64,000 nucleotides of DNA from Corticium candelabrum (Eukaryota > Porifera > Homoscleromorpha > Homosclerophorida > Plakinidae): contig NC_085086.1 of the NCBI RefSeq assembly GCF_963422355.1, forward strand, positions 300,001 through 364,000, written 5' to 3'. How positions within the stretch are numbered: the first letter of the stretch is position 1; each line of letters begins with the position of its first letter. Positions 12,080 through 39,820 of the stretch are shown here, piece by piece. Both the position numbers and the translations under genes were made by a program. Below the pieces are notes generated by a model that was not told where the DNA came from, did not search any database, and was given only the letters and a program-made list of their open reading frames with translations.

Positions 12080-12742
12080 GCCTCCAACTTACAGACCAGA
12101 GTGCGTGCAAACTCTAGTCTGTACCACAACGCTACTAAAATGATTTTGGAACTCCTTATGAAAAGTGATGCTAAATGGTAGTCTAACAGCGTAGGATTGT
12201 TTTACCTAGATCAACATATCATTTGTAAATGCCATGAGATCTCACATACGAAGAAGAGACGTCTGCAGTGTTTGATGTGATATCTTGGTAGACGGCATGA
12301 AACCACGACTCTTTGATTCTTTGGCAGACCGCTAGCTACTCTAACTGCTCGACTAGCGAGACTACCACTCGACCAGTTGTCAAAGGTGACGGTCTAGCGA
12401 TGCTACTGTACATGTCCTCTCACCGCAAGCTTGAAAATATCGAAGAACTGAAGCTGAAACTAAAACTAAGATGTTTGTGTGTGCAGAGTCTAATCATTGT
12501 TCTGGCATGCAGAGTTTAGTCATTGTTCTGGCATGCACCTAGCCGCCCACGAGGATTTCACACGCGCGCAATCAGTGCTAGTGCACTCAGCATAACCAAT
12601 TATTGCTAAGCCAATCAGAATTTACAGCCGAGATTCGGGTTGTAGAAGCTGATTGTCTTAGAAGGGCTATTTTCGAAATCATTTTAGTATCGACTTGTTC
12701 TAGACTAGAGTTCGCGCGCTCTCTGGTCTGGAAGTTCGATGC
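12080..12742 (+). mobile_element. TIR element, copy B
   Basis: Same family as copy A. The left terminus is GCCTCCAACTTACAGACCAG, the right terminus CTGGTCTGGAAGTTCGATGC, with TA on both sides. The left end resembles copy C and the right end copy A, so it looks like a recombinant. It includes a longer internal CTAGCGAGACTACCACTCGACC segment missing from copy A. Confidence 0.72.
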
Positions 12743-12744
12743 TA

Positions 12745-14716
12745 TGTGCCTGTTTGTCTGTCAGTGTGTCTGCCTGTTGGTCAGCGTGTCTGTCTGTCTG
12801 TCAGCATGTCTGTCTGTCTGTCTGTCTGTCTATGTGCCTTTCTGTTTGGTTAGTGTGTTTGTTCGTCTGTCTATAAGTGTGCCTGTCTGTCTGTCAGTGT
12901 GTCTGCCTGTCCGTCAGCATGTCTGTCCGTCTGTCTATCGAGGTGTCTGTCTGTCTGTCAGTGTGTTTGTCCGTCTGTTTATCAGTGTGCTTGTCTGTCT
13001 ATCAGTGTGTCTGTCTGTCCGTCGGTCAGTGTGTCTTTTTGTCTGTCTGTCTGTCCGTCTGTCTGTCTGTTTGTCTGTCTGTTTGTCTGTTGGCCTGAAT
13101 GTCTGTCTGTCTGTCTGTTGGTAGGTGGGTATGTATGTCAGTGTCTGTCCGTCTGTCTGTCAGTGTTTTTGTGTATTAGTGTGTCTGTCCAGTTGTCTGC
13201 CAGTGTTTCTGTCCGTCTGTTTGTCAGTATGTCTGTCCGTCTGTCTGTGTATCAGTGCGTCTGTCTGTTAGTTTGTTTGCCCGTTTATATCTCCGTGTGT
13301 CTGTCTGTCTGTCTGTCATTGTGTCTGTCCGTCTGATTTTCAGTGTGCCTGTCTGTCTGTCATTGTGCCTGTCTGTCATTCAGCGTGTCTGTTTGTCTGT
13401 CTGTCAGTGTGTCTTTCTGTCTGTCAGTGTGTTTATCCGTCAGTCTATCAGTGTGCCCGTCTGTCAGCGTGTCTGTCTGTCTGTCTGTTAGTCTGTCTGT
13501 CTGTTTGTCAGTGTGTCTGTCTGTCGGTCAGTGTGTCTGTTTGTCTGTCTTTCTGTCTGTCTGTCAGTGTGTCTGTTTGTCTGTTTGTCTGTTTCTCCGT
13601 CTGTCTGTTTGTCTTTTTGTCTGTCTGTCTATCTTGTTTTCAGTGTGTTTGTTTGTCTGTCTATCAGTGTGCTTGTCTGTCTATCATTGTCGGTCTGTCT
13701 GTCAGTGTCTGTTTGTGTGTCTGTCTGTCTTTCGGTCTGCCTGTTTGTCTGTTTGCCTGAATGTCTGTCTGTCTGTCTGTTGGTAGGTGTGTATGTATGT
13801 CAGTGACTGTCCGCCTGTCTGTCAGTGTTTTTGTGTGTTAGTGTGTCTGTCCAAGTGTCTGTCAGTGTTTCTGTCCGTCTTTTCGGCAGTATGTCTGTCC
13901 GTCTGTCTGTTTTTCTGTGTGTCTGTGTTTCAGTGTGTCTGTTCGTCTGTCAATCAGCGTGTCTGTCTGTCTGTGTGTCAGCGTGACTGCCTCTTTGTCT
14001 GTCTGTCCATCTGGCTGTCAGTGTTTTTGTCTCTTGGTGTGTCTGTCCATCTGTCTGTCAGTGTGTCTGTCCATATGTTTGTCAGTGTGTCTGTCTGTCT
14101 GTCTGTCAGTCAGTCAGTGTTACGTGTTTGTCTTTCTCTCATTGTGTCTGTTTTTCTGTCAGTGTGTCTGTTTGTTTGTCTTTCTGTCTGTCTGTCAGTG
14201 TGTCTGTTTGTCTGTTTGTTAGTTTCTCCGTCTGTCTTTTTTTTTGTCTGTCTGTCTATCTTGTTTTCAGTGTGTTTGTTTGTCAGTCTATAAGTGTGCT
14301 TGTCTGTCTATCAGTGTCTGTCTGTCTGTCAGTGTGTCTGTTTGTGTGTCTGTCTGTCTTTCGGTCTGCCTGTTTGTCTGTTTGCCTGAATGTCTGTCTG
14401 TCTGTCTGTTGGTACGTGTGTATGTATGTCAGTGTCTGTCCGTCTGTCTGTCAGTGTATTTGTGTGTTAGTGTGTCTGTCCAACTGTCTGTCAGTGTTTC
14501 TGTCCGTCTGTTCGTCAGTATGTCTGTCCGTCTGTCTGTGTTTCTGTGTGTCTGTGTTTCAGTGTGTCTGTTCGTCTGTCAATCAGCTTGTCTGTCTTTC
14601 TGTGTGTCAGTATGACTGCCTCTTTGTTTGTCTGTCCATCTGGCTGTCAGTGTTTTTGTCCCTTCATGTGTCTGTCCATCTGTCTGTCAGCGTGTCTGTC
14701 CATATGTTTGTCAGTG

Positions 14717-14748
<32 letters not shown>

Positions 14749-14815
14749 AGTCAGTGTTACGTGTCTGTCTTTGTCTCATTGTGTCTGTCTTTCTGTTAGT
14801 GTGTCTGTCTGTTTA

Positions 14816-14871
<56 letters not shown>

Positions 14872-14883
14872 TGTGTGTGTGTG

Positions 14884-14939
<56 letters not shown>
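12745..14939. repeat. (TGTC)n microsatellite, tandem copy 2
   Basis: Near copy of 8973-11000 at an offset of 3,772 bp, with markers near 13094, 13754 and 14388 and a (GT)n run at 14819-14886. It ends exactly where the LINE 3' end begins (14939/14940). Confidence 0.9.
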
Positions 14940-17900
14940 AAAACATATATTCTCATAGATTTGCACTATTACAAGCTAAAACAAACAGTCCAGCGACCCA
15001 TACTGGGTCGCATGCTATCAAATATCTACCGAAGAAGAAATTGGCAAGAGTTTATGTAGCTATCTCTATCTACTTTCTCGCAAAGTCTAGTCAGTTTTCG
15101 CGTAATCACGCTGGCATTGCACCTTTGCAATGCTACAGAGAGGCAGCGCCGCCAGAAAGTCTTGAACTCGTGGCTATTGGGGTTTCCATCTTCATCTACA
15201 GATTGTAATGACAGATGATGCAGGAACTGATTGGCTTGTTTTCCCCAGCAACCAAAGTGTTCAAACACTATGGGGATACAATTTGAAGGATTTCCCCATA
15301 TATCCCATTCATTAGCATACTTTTGAGCCTTCTCTTGCTCTCTCTTTGCTGCTGCCACTCCATCTTCTATAGCAGATTGAGAAAGAGTATGTCCTGCCCA
15401 AGGGTGGGCTATCGATATATCCAGCTCAATATCACATCCAGAATGGGCATCAAAAGCTATAATGTCTGGCCTGTCATCACTGTTAGAATAACGGTTACGT
15501 GGTTCTCGTTGATGAGTTATGTGTAACTGCTTTAAACAGTCACTCCACACATTCGATATAGTTTCATGAGTCCACACCGGCCCCCCACCTGTTTTGCATG
15601 TGGTCAAATGATATCCATCACCATCAATATTCTTGCCACATTCACACGACTTGGTGACTGACTGTAAAGGCATTGCACATCCCAGTCTCATTCGAGTTGC
15701 AAGACAAAAATTGCCAGGCTTCAGTGCAAACTTCGATGAGACAGGAATCGCATCCAGCCAAGCTCCAGCCCCTATACCTTGAAGAGATCTAAATCTAGCG
15801 CCGTCCCTCAAAGACTGTGGGTTGTCTTTCATAGTTGACACAATCTGATTTGTGTGTTCTAGGGATAACTTGTGTTGCAGTTTGTTAGTGTTCCTGAGTA
15901 AGTCATCAAGGCACTTCTCCTCGGGCATTGCTTGTTGCAGTTCAGAACTGATAGATCCAATAGGGCATGTAGCTTCTTCCAAGGATACCAAATTTTCAAC
16001 AACATGTCTGAGACCTACAAAGGAAAGAGGAAGTTGGACTAAAGATCTAGCCCAACTGGAGACAAATGCAATATGACAAATAGACTGTATTGCTGTCATT
16101 CCAAAACCACCAGTGCGAATAGGTAGAGTTGCTTGTGCCCACTGACTGTCTGTAATGTCATGGCACCTGACCAATCTTTGGAACGTACCTCTAGTAAGTT
16201 GATCATGAAGGCATGCAGCATTGTTTAGCAGACTAGGAAACACTGTCCTGGCAACATGATTCATACGTGACACATGGCAATATCTGAGCAGCAGCATTCC
16301 TGATTGAGGATCGTCTAAGGACACAAGTTCATTGCAAAGATTCTGGCCTGACCTGGCAATTTCCAAACAGGACTCCTTGATGTAATCTGGTTGACCAATA
16401 GGCGATCCTAAGATATGCGTGCCAGAGGTAACCACTCGAAAAGACTGAGCTAGCTTTGAGGCAGTGGTTTGATCATTGCAGAACATTTCACATTTTTCTA
16501 TAGCAACTGTGAGACCAATTTGTTGCAAGTCGGATGTCATGTCATCCAGGCCTGAAAGAACACCATCCAAAGGACCAACAAGAAATATGTCATCAAGATA
16601 TGCGAGAACTTGGATTGTAGGATGTTTCCGTTGGACATCCAAAATGAATGGATGTAATGTGACAGAAAATAATGCCGGACCAAGAGGGTCACCTTGATGA
16701 ACTCCTTCTTGAGATGTCAAGAGGTGTGTGTCATGTCCACCATTGAAAACAAGTGGACCAAACCCATAGTACATTTGATGTACATGATGGTAGATATCAG
16801 GAAAAACCTTTGCAACCTCGGGCAGTAGATGAGCTCTTTCAACTGAATTAAAGGCATTCTTGATATCTGTCTTTAGTAGGACCCAATCAGGGTGAGACTC
16901 CAGTAGCAGACTGATGTGATGGATCAAAAGCTCTGATCCACCATCAACTGCAACTCCATGTTGCAGGGGAGAAAAGAAAATGGTGAATGACTCTTTCTTC
17001 TGTTGACAAATAACTTTGGCAGTGAGGCGTCGCAGGCACTCACCAACAGCAATTGGCCTCACATCACCATTAGCTTTGGGAAGAGCAATTAAGCGTGACG
17101 CTGAGAGGAGCTTGACTATATCATCAGGAATGGATCCTGTCGCAACGAAATTGCAGAGAGACAGAAAGTTGTGTGCTGTGCCAGTCTTGCTAGCTAATGC
17201 TTTAAAATGTTCATACTTCCACCCTGAAGGACCAGATCCCGATCCTCTTGGTAACTTGGACAGGGTAGAAAAGAACGTTGATGGCAAAAGATTGATGGAA
17301 CTAGATACAGGAACATCATGGGAGCTGGGCACTTCTTTAACTCGGACAGGGTGCTTTAAAGCCAACTTATCAACAACATCTGCAGAAGTGGGAGCAAGAC
17401 CAGGGCTAGTTAACAGTTTGGCTGCCCGAGATAATTCACCACACCTAACCAATTGAAGAGCGGCTTTGTGCCGTTTGTTCAAGGAATCAGTCGCTCTGTT
17501 GGAAGAATTGGTAGATGAGGTTATTTTCAGGCATAAAAGCTGACTCCATTGAAACTTTAGGAAAAGCTGAAACTTTGCTCTAGCCTGTCTGATAGCTGAT
17601 GAGCCTCCTCTAGTGTGACAGAGAACCATCCTAGGGATAGAAAGGAATAGCTTCCATCCAGCCTCGTCACTGGGATCTTTCAATATCCTCTTCAGTGCCA
17701 GATCACAACAGTCCTGAAACATGCTTTTTAAAGAAGGGGCGATCTCTCCAACCGTTTGAGGAACCGGAGTACACAGCAGCTGCTCAACAGAAATATCCCG
17801 GATGAAAAGCCACGCCAGGTCTTCGGAGAAAGAATCATTCACGGAGACCGGCTTGACTCCAGAGATAGATTCATCACCAATGGTGGTCAGCTCAGATAGA

Positions 17901-18105
17901 GAAGCGGTGCATGACACGGCAGCAGTAAGATCCGCATTCCGCATGGTGGGTGTGACCACGTGACAGCTGGCCGAATCCGAAAGGTCGACGTTGTTGACAG
18001 ACTTGGCCTTTCTCCGTTCAGGACACTTGGATTTGTGTTGAGCAAGTTTTGAGAACCACTTGTTGCAGAACTCACACTGATGCAAATGAAGGCGGTCAAC
18101 AAACT
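14940..18105 (-). mobile_element. non-LTR retrotransposon (LINE) with restriction-like endonuclease, 5'-truncated
   Basis: Reverse-strand LINE with one long ORF, a 3' UTR of about 86 nt and a 3' end running straight into (GACA)n (in LINE sense ..atgtttt then GACAGACAG). It belongs with the early-branching LINEs (R2/R4/NeSL/CRE/HERO-like) that carry a C-terminal CCHC finger plus a PD-(D/E)xK endonuclease. Exact clade is not resolved. The 5' end abuts the integrase end of a Ty3/gypsy element in opposite orientation. Confidence 0.85.
14993..15011 (-). other. LINE 3'-UTR hairpin
   Basis: Perfect 8-bp stem with 3-nt loop, GCGACCCA-tac-TGGGTCGC on the plus strand, 14 nt past the ORF stop. The related LINE fragment at 29567-30278 has GACCC-taa-GGGTC at the same place. 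Confidence 0.7.
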
Positions 18106-18115
18106 CCGATAACAT
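15026..18115 (-). CDS. LINE ORF: zinc finger, reverse transcriptase, restriction-like endonuclease
   Basis: Uninterrupted ORF. The frame stays open to 18232, but the first 39 codons are antisense of a gypsy integrase, so the start given (18115) is only the first Met near the junction; the native start is probably lost. Residue numbers count from 18232. A CCHC finger lies at about 53-70 (C-E-F-C ... H-K-S-K-C). RT motif A is DIKNAFNSVERAH near 454, motif B HQGDPLGPALFS near 511 and motif C AYLDDIFLVG near 542 (YLDD rather than YADD). The C-terminal finger C-E-C-G ... H-L-T-T-C is near 861, followed by the endonuclease core RPDII...DIELDIS near 921 and a KREQEKAQKY segment. The full open frame suggests recent activity. 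Family knowledge predicts target-primed reverse transcription. Confidence 0.85.
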   Translation of the reverse strand: MLSEFVDRLHLHQCEFCNKWFSKLAQHKSKCPERRKAKSVNNVDLSDSASCHVVTPTMRNADLTAAVSCTASLSELTTIGDESISGVKPVSVNDSFSEDLAWLFIRDISVEQLLCTPVPQTVGEIAPSLKSMFQDCCDLALKRILKDPSDEAGWKLFLSIPRMVLCHTRGGSSAIRQARAKFQLFLKFQWSQLLCLKITSSTNSSNRATDSLNKRHKAALQLVRCGELSRAAKLLTSPGLAPTSADVVDKLALKHPVRVKEVPSSHDVPVSSSINLLPSTFFSTLSKLPRGSGSGPSGWKYEHFKALASKTGTAHNFLSLCNFVATGSIPDDIVKLLSASRLIALPKANGDVRPIAVGECLRRLTAKVICQQKKESFTIFFSPLQHGVAVDGGSELLIHHISLLLESHPDWVLLKTDIKNAFNSVERAHLLPEVAKVFPDIYHHVHQMYYGFGPLVFNGGHDTHLLTSQEGVHQGDPLGPALFSVTLHPFILDVQRKHPTIQVLAYLDDIFLVGPLDGVLSGLDDMTSDLQQIGLTVAIEKCEMFCNDQTTASKLAQSFRVVTSGTHILGSPIGQPDYIKESCLEIARSGQNLCNELVSLDDPQSGMLLLRYCHVSRMNHVARTVFPSLLNNAACLHDQLTRGTFQRLVRCHDITDSQWAQATLPIRTGGFGMTAIQSICHIAFVSSWARSLVQLPLSFVGLRHVVENLVSLEEATCPIGSISSELQQAMPEEKCLDDLLRNTNKLQHKLSLEHTNQIVSTMKDNPQSLRDGARFRSLQGIGAGAWLDAIPVSSKFALKPGNFCLATRMRLGCAMPLQSVTKSCECGKNIDGDGYHLTTCKTGGGPVWTHETISNVWSDCLKQLHITHQREPRNRYSNSDDRPDIIAFDAHSGCDIELDISIAHPWAGHTLSQSAIEDGVAAAKREQEKAQKYANEWDIWGNPSNCIPIVFEHFGCWGKQANQFLHHLSLQSVDEDGNPNSHEFKTFWRRCLSVALQRCNASVITRKLTRLCEKVDRDSYINSCQFLLR

Positions 18116-18830
18116 GCCGTTTGCAAGCAGAGAAATGCGAGCATTTGCCAATGAATGGGGATTCACCATTACAACCACAAGCCCGGGGTACCCAAAATCT
18201 AATGGCTTTGCAGAGAGGAACGTACAAACCATTAAGAACCTGCTCAGAAAGACACTTCATGATGGAGGAGACCCGTACCTGGCGCTCCTCAACCAAAGAA
18301 GCACCCCTATACCGCAGCTGCAAGCGTCCCCAGCTGAGCTCCTCATGGGCCGCACCTTGAAGACGAAGTTGCCGGCAGGCCCAGGAGTGCTTCAGCCACA
18401 AATGCCTCGTGACGTATCGGAAGAGCTGAAACAACGACAACGGCAACAGAAGTACTATCATGACCAAGGAGCTCGACCAAGCAGAGAGCTATGCCCAGGC
18501 GAAGTTGTCCGAGTGCAAAAGGGAAAAGAATGGGAACCCGCAGAAGTGATAAAGCAACACGACACTCCGCGGTCGTACGTGATAAAACACCAAGGCAAAG
18601 TTCTGCGCAGAAATAGACGATATCTAAACCCCTCACCGCAACCACTCTCGGAACTTAGCGAGGGATTGGACTATGACTCAGACAACGTTGACAAAGACGA
18701 TACCAGCCTAGGAGATCCATCAGACAGCACAGAACAGGGACAGCAACTCCCAAGCTCGCCAAAGAAGATGACCAGATCAGGACGGGAGATCAAAAAACCG
18801 GCACGACTGAAGGACTTTGTTATTTATTAA
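18099..18830 (+). pseudogene. Ty3/gypsy pol fragment (integrase C-terminal half)
   Basis: Open frame encoding the end of a retroelement integrase: SDN..FASREMRAFANEWGF, then SPGYPKSNGFAERNVQTIK with the last catalytic acid (the E of FAER), then a basic tail and an SH3-like segment (PGEVVRVQKGKEWEPAEV). It ends TAA just before a polypurine tract and LTR. The 5' part of the element (gag, protease, RT, RNase H, 5' LTR) is absent: the frame begins at the junction with the opposite-strand LINE, and an in-frame TGA lies at about 18087, in LINE sequence. Described as a broken retroelement remnant. Confidence 0.82.
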
Positions 18831-18832
18831 TT

Positions 18833-18845
18833 AAAAGAGGAGAGA
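18833..18845 (+). other. polypurine tract of the gypsy remnant
   Basis: AAAAGAGGAGAGA sits between the integrase stop codon and the LTR start. This is the usual position of the plus-strand primer in LTR retroelements. Confidence 0.75.
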
Positions 18846-19119
18846 TGTGACAGTAGTGACTTTATTAGTTTAAGACTTTGAGCATGCGTAGTAGAATCTA
18901 TGCTCAACCGAGGAACAGCGAGTAACTTAGCTGTGTTGAGTTGCGTTAGTAGACTCCATAATACAACTGAAAGCATTACAGTAGCTTACGTTAGAAACGT
19001 ACTAAATTTATTTGTTTTATGTACGCGTTATCAACAGCTTGATGATTGATTTACAGTCGTTTAAAAATAATTTAAAAACAACGTTAGCTAAGAGACAAGG
19101 AATTGTGATGTGTGTCACA
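18846..19119 (+). repeat. 3' LTR of the gypsy remnant (274 bp)
   Basis: Starts TGTGACA and ends TGTCACA, a perfect 7-bp inverted terminal pair, immediately after the polypurine tract. No partner 5' LTR is seen in the window. Confidence 0.75.
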
Positions 19120-19185
19120 GCCCAGTTCTTTGTGCTCCCATAACTTAACAGAGCTACAACAATTGTAAAAAAAGATATCAGAATC

Positions 19186-36602
<17,417 letters not shown>

Positions 36603-36711
36603 TTCCAATCTCCAAAAACACTTTTAACTATAGGAAACAAACAAACTCTAACATCCCAACACTCAAATCAACTCGCAAACGAAAGAAAAAGTGAGAAAAC
36701 ATCCAACACTA

Positions 36712-36719
36712 TGACGTCA
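36712..36719. promoter_or_regulatory. CRE-like palindrome TGACGTCA upstream of exon 1
   Basis: About 110 bp upstream of the start codon at 36602 and conserved in all three copies of this promoter block. A second short palindrome, ACGACGTCGT, lies farther upstream at about 36766-36775. Confidence 0.55.
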
Positions 36720-37145
36720 TCTTTCTTTCTCTCATCACTAGCACTCGCAGCATTTCCCAAAAAGCAACGACGTCGTACAACAGTCCACTTATCTACAAGT
36801 TACGTTCTAGTTCTCTAGCGACATCACTAAAATACGCATCATTCTCACATTCTCTCATGCAGCCACAAATAGGCAAAGTATTTCTACAAAAAAATCTACT
36901 TACTGCAAAAAAGGCTCAGCGAAGTTGTGATTCAAGGAATTTCCGCAAAGGAACGACGTCTGCAAATCTACATTTTGCGCATGCCTCAAGCTATTATCCC
37001 GGATAACAAGGTCCAATACATCTGTGCGCACGAGTTGTATCGTTGTTATTAATGTGTCATTCTATTGTTTGTTTAATTAAAAGATTTATTTATCATAGCT
37101 GTGGGAAGTCACGCCTTTTTCTGTTTCAATCGTTATTGTGCTAAT

Positions 37146-38110
37146 GTATTCTTGATTGATACGACTATCTTTACATCGTTCAAGAAGGTTGTTAAAAAGT
37201 GATTGTTTCTTTGCCTTATGAAGTCTTGCCTGAAGTTTCTTAGGATTGTCTGGTAGCTTTGAAACAGATGGAATCAGTTTGGTGGTGTCGCTAAAGTTAC
37301 AGTGAAGATCTTTGAGAGATGTTGTCAAGTCCGTTGTGGTTTGAGAATGGTGATTAGCATCAACTGACAGTAAACCATCACAAAGATAACGCACACGATT
37401 GTCGTGATGTGGAAGATAGTGCAGCGTATTTGCCCAACCTCCAATGAAGGCTTCCGAAGCAGATTGCGTAGTGGAACAAAGCTTAAATCCACCTTGCTGG
37501 ATATCAAGACCGAGCTGTAAACGTTCAAGCTCGTCAAGCGACCCGCATCCAACAATACTTTCAAAAGCTTGAATAATCAGCGAGTCGTGAAGATTAGCAG
37601 CTTCACTTATCAGCGACGTAGATGCTGTCCGATGAAGATAAGTAAACTTAGGGACAGCGCAGTACCGTAAGAGAAGTAATGCAGACTGCATGTTATTTAG
37701 CAAAGGTAGTTTATCAAGAATTTGACTTTCCTTTTGTACAATATCCAAACATTTACTTCTTATGAAAGAGTCAGAATCTACTGGAGTACCCAGTATGACT
37801 AAACCATCATGTCTTAAGGGAATAGGCAAATCCCATCCAGAACATCTCGAGGGGCAATAAGCCTCACATTTGTCGTCAAGCCTATATTAAAGAGAAGGTC
37901 TTTCATCTCAATAGACAGATGTTACATCGTCTATGGAACCCATGATCATTGCATCATCGAGGTAGCAAGGAATCAAGACTGATGGATGCTTAGTGCTGAG
38001 GGTGGAAATCACAGAGTGTAAGGCAAGGCTGAAAAGAAAAGGACCCAATGGGTCACCTTGCTGTATCTTCAACGTAGATACAGAATATGATCTAGAACCA
38101 TCAAGTCAGT
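37146..38110 (-). pseudogene. LINE fragment: reverse transcriptase middle part
   Basis: Reverse-strand remnant of a second LINE lineage with RT motif B (QQGDPLGPFLFSLAL) and motif C (CYLDDAMIMGS) near 38070-37930. Then stops and a frame change, then a long open thumb/connection segment (ILGTPVDSDSF ... LLLRYCAVPKFTYLHR) to KLPDNPKKLQARL. It is truncated at both ends. The last codons of its open frame run into the ankyrin 5' flank and are not LINE. Confidence 0.78.
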
Positions 38111-38194
38111 CGCTAAGCAAACTACCATACGCTATGTAGACACAAATACAACCTCTACTCTACATCAACACTAACACGCAAGAATTAAACTAAT

Positions 38195-39130
38195 TTACGT
38201 AAAATCGATACTGTAATGTCTTGCTTCGAAATTGTTTATCGAATTAGGATCTATTGGAGTCGGTCCTATAATTGCTGCAATCTTGTTATGTATCATATCT
38301 GCATTTCCTTTCTGAAGGCAGACTGCCAATCGACGACGCCAATAGTTTGCAAAGTCACCGTAAGACATGTCCAGTGCTGCTGGCGCGAGACTGGCAGCCT
38401 CCTTCAAAGTGTTAACACTCTCAGCACCCCAACAGCCAAACACTTCCAATGCAAAAGGTCGGAACAAGTGCCCTAGGTGTATTGCTGCAGACAAATACTT
38501 GGTATTCTTTGAGCGCTCATTTGAAAATGCAGCATACCCTGAAATTGTTTTGCTCGATCCGATGTTATGCAGTGCCCAGGGATGAGTAACTGTCATGTCC
38601 AACAGTAACTTTTTGCCTTGATTATAGTCATAGACAGCGACATCTGGACGCTTCTTTCCTAAAAATTGATTTTGTAGCTCCTTTTTACACCGAAAGCCTA
38701 AAGACCTGAACATGTCGTATAAACTTTCCGATAAATGGTCATGGCGGTGTATAGGGCCTCCTCCCATTTACAAGTCAAGAGATGGTAACCATAGAGATCA
38801 ACTGAATTGCCGCAATTGGGCGTGCATTTTTGGATGTTGCTCAAGGCTGGCAGGGGTGCACCAAGCCGCATAAGTGCTGCAGTGCGAAACTGTGCACTGC
38901 TCAGTGTGAAGTGCTGCGTGCTTGGAATCGCCTCCAACCAACTACCTGCATTGGGACCTGATGAACTGATCAACATTGCTTTTTCTTTATCTGTAGAACA
39001 CACTTCAAGATAGTGTTGAAATGAGCTCTAATTTGGGACTAACTGCAGTCGACGTTGCAATTTTCTCGGATGATCTGGAAGACTTGAGATAGAAGGGATT
39101 ATTTCCTTTAGTGACTGACTGTCGTTGTGT
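38195..39130 (-). pseudogene. LINE fragment: connection region, zinc finger and restriction-like endonuclease
   Basis: Related to the fragment at 37146-38110 but a separate copy: both contain the homologous P-S-[IV]-S-x-LPD-x-P-x-KLQ segment, so they are not two halves of one element. It has an in-frame TAG near 39032, a frameshift near 38760, a CTPNCGNS..GYHLLTC finger and the endonuclease core RPDVAVYDYNQGKKLLLDMT with THPWALH. The stop is at 38195-38197. Its 5' end borders cagacagacaga microsatellite. No GACCC hairpin follows, so this is a different subfamily from the 14940-18105 element. Confidence 0.78.
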
Positions 39131-39155
39131 AGACGCACTGATACACAGACAGACA

Positions 39156-39421
39156 GACTCGCTTTTCAGTCGAGCAGTTAGAGTAGCTAGCGGTCTCATG
39201 CCGTCTACCAAGACATCACCGCAAACACTGCAGACGTCTCCTTCTTCGTGAGATCTCATGGCATTTACAAATGATATGTTGATCTAGGTAAAACGATCCT
39301 ACGCTGTTAGACACCATTTAGCATCGCTATTGATAAATACTTCCGAAATCATTTTAGTATCGACTTGGTCCAGACTAGAGTTCGCGCGCTTCGCCCGCTC
39401 TCTGGTCTGCAAATTGGAGGC
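39156..39421 (-). mobile_element. TIR element, copy F, truncated
   Basis: Retains the small ORF (DVCSVCGDVLVDGM) and one complete terminus (CTGGTCTGCAAATTGGAGGC followed by TA). The other half is missing. Confidence 0.7.
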
Positions 39422-39423
39422 TA

Positions 39424-39820
39424 ACAGACACATTGACTGACAGACAGACACACACACTGATAGACAGAGGGACACACTAACAGACAGACAGACACACTGA
39501 CAGACAGACAGACACACTGACTGACAGACAGACAGACTGACTGACAGACAGACTGACAGACAGATGGATAGACACACCAAGAGACAGACACACTGACAGC
39601 CAGACGAACAGACACATTGACAGACAGACAGACAGACAGACAAACAGGCAGACACAGTGACAGACAGACGGACACACACACTGACAGACAGCTGGACAGA
39701 CACACTAACAGACAAAAGCACTGACAGACAGACGGACAGACACTGACATACATACACACCTACCAACAGACAGACAGACAGTCAGTCAGGCAAACAGACA
39801 AACAGACAGACAGAAATCCT
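39424..39820. repeat. (GACA)n microsatellite of the right arm
   Basis: About 0.4 kb. It mirrors the TGTC array at 7470-8321 of the left arm, including the lost or gained internal units. Confidence 0.9.

Noticed and set aside
7677..14819. Many plus-strand ORFs of 60-230 codons rich in Cys-Leu-Ser-Val
   Set aside because: They translate (TGTC)n in all three frames; there is no start context, splice support or non-repeat content.
18116..18232. First 39 codons of the long LINE ORF as part of the LINE protein
   Set aside because: The same bases encode the gypsy integrase on the plus strand, so this is readthrough into a neighbouring element.
37086..39003. One LINE with permuted domains
   Set aside because: Both fragments contain the homologous LPD-x-P-x-KLQ block, so they are two copies.
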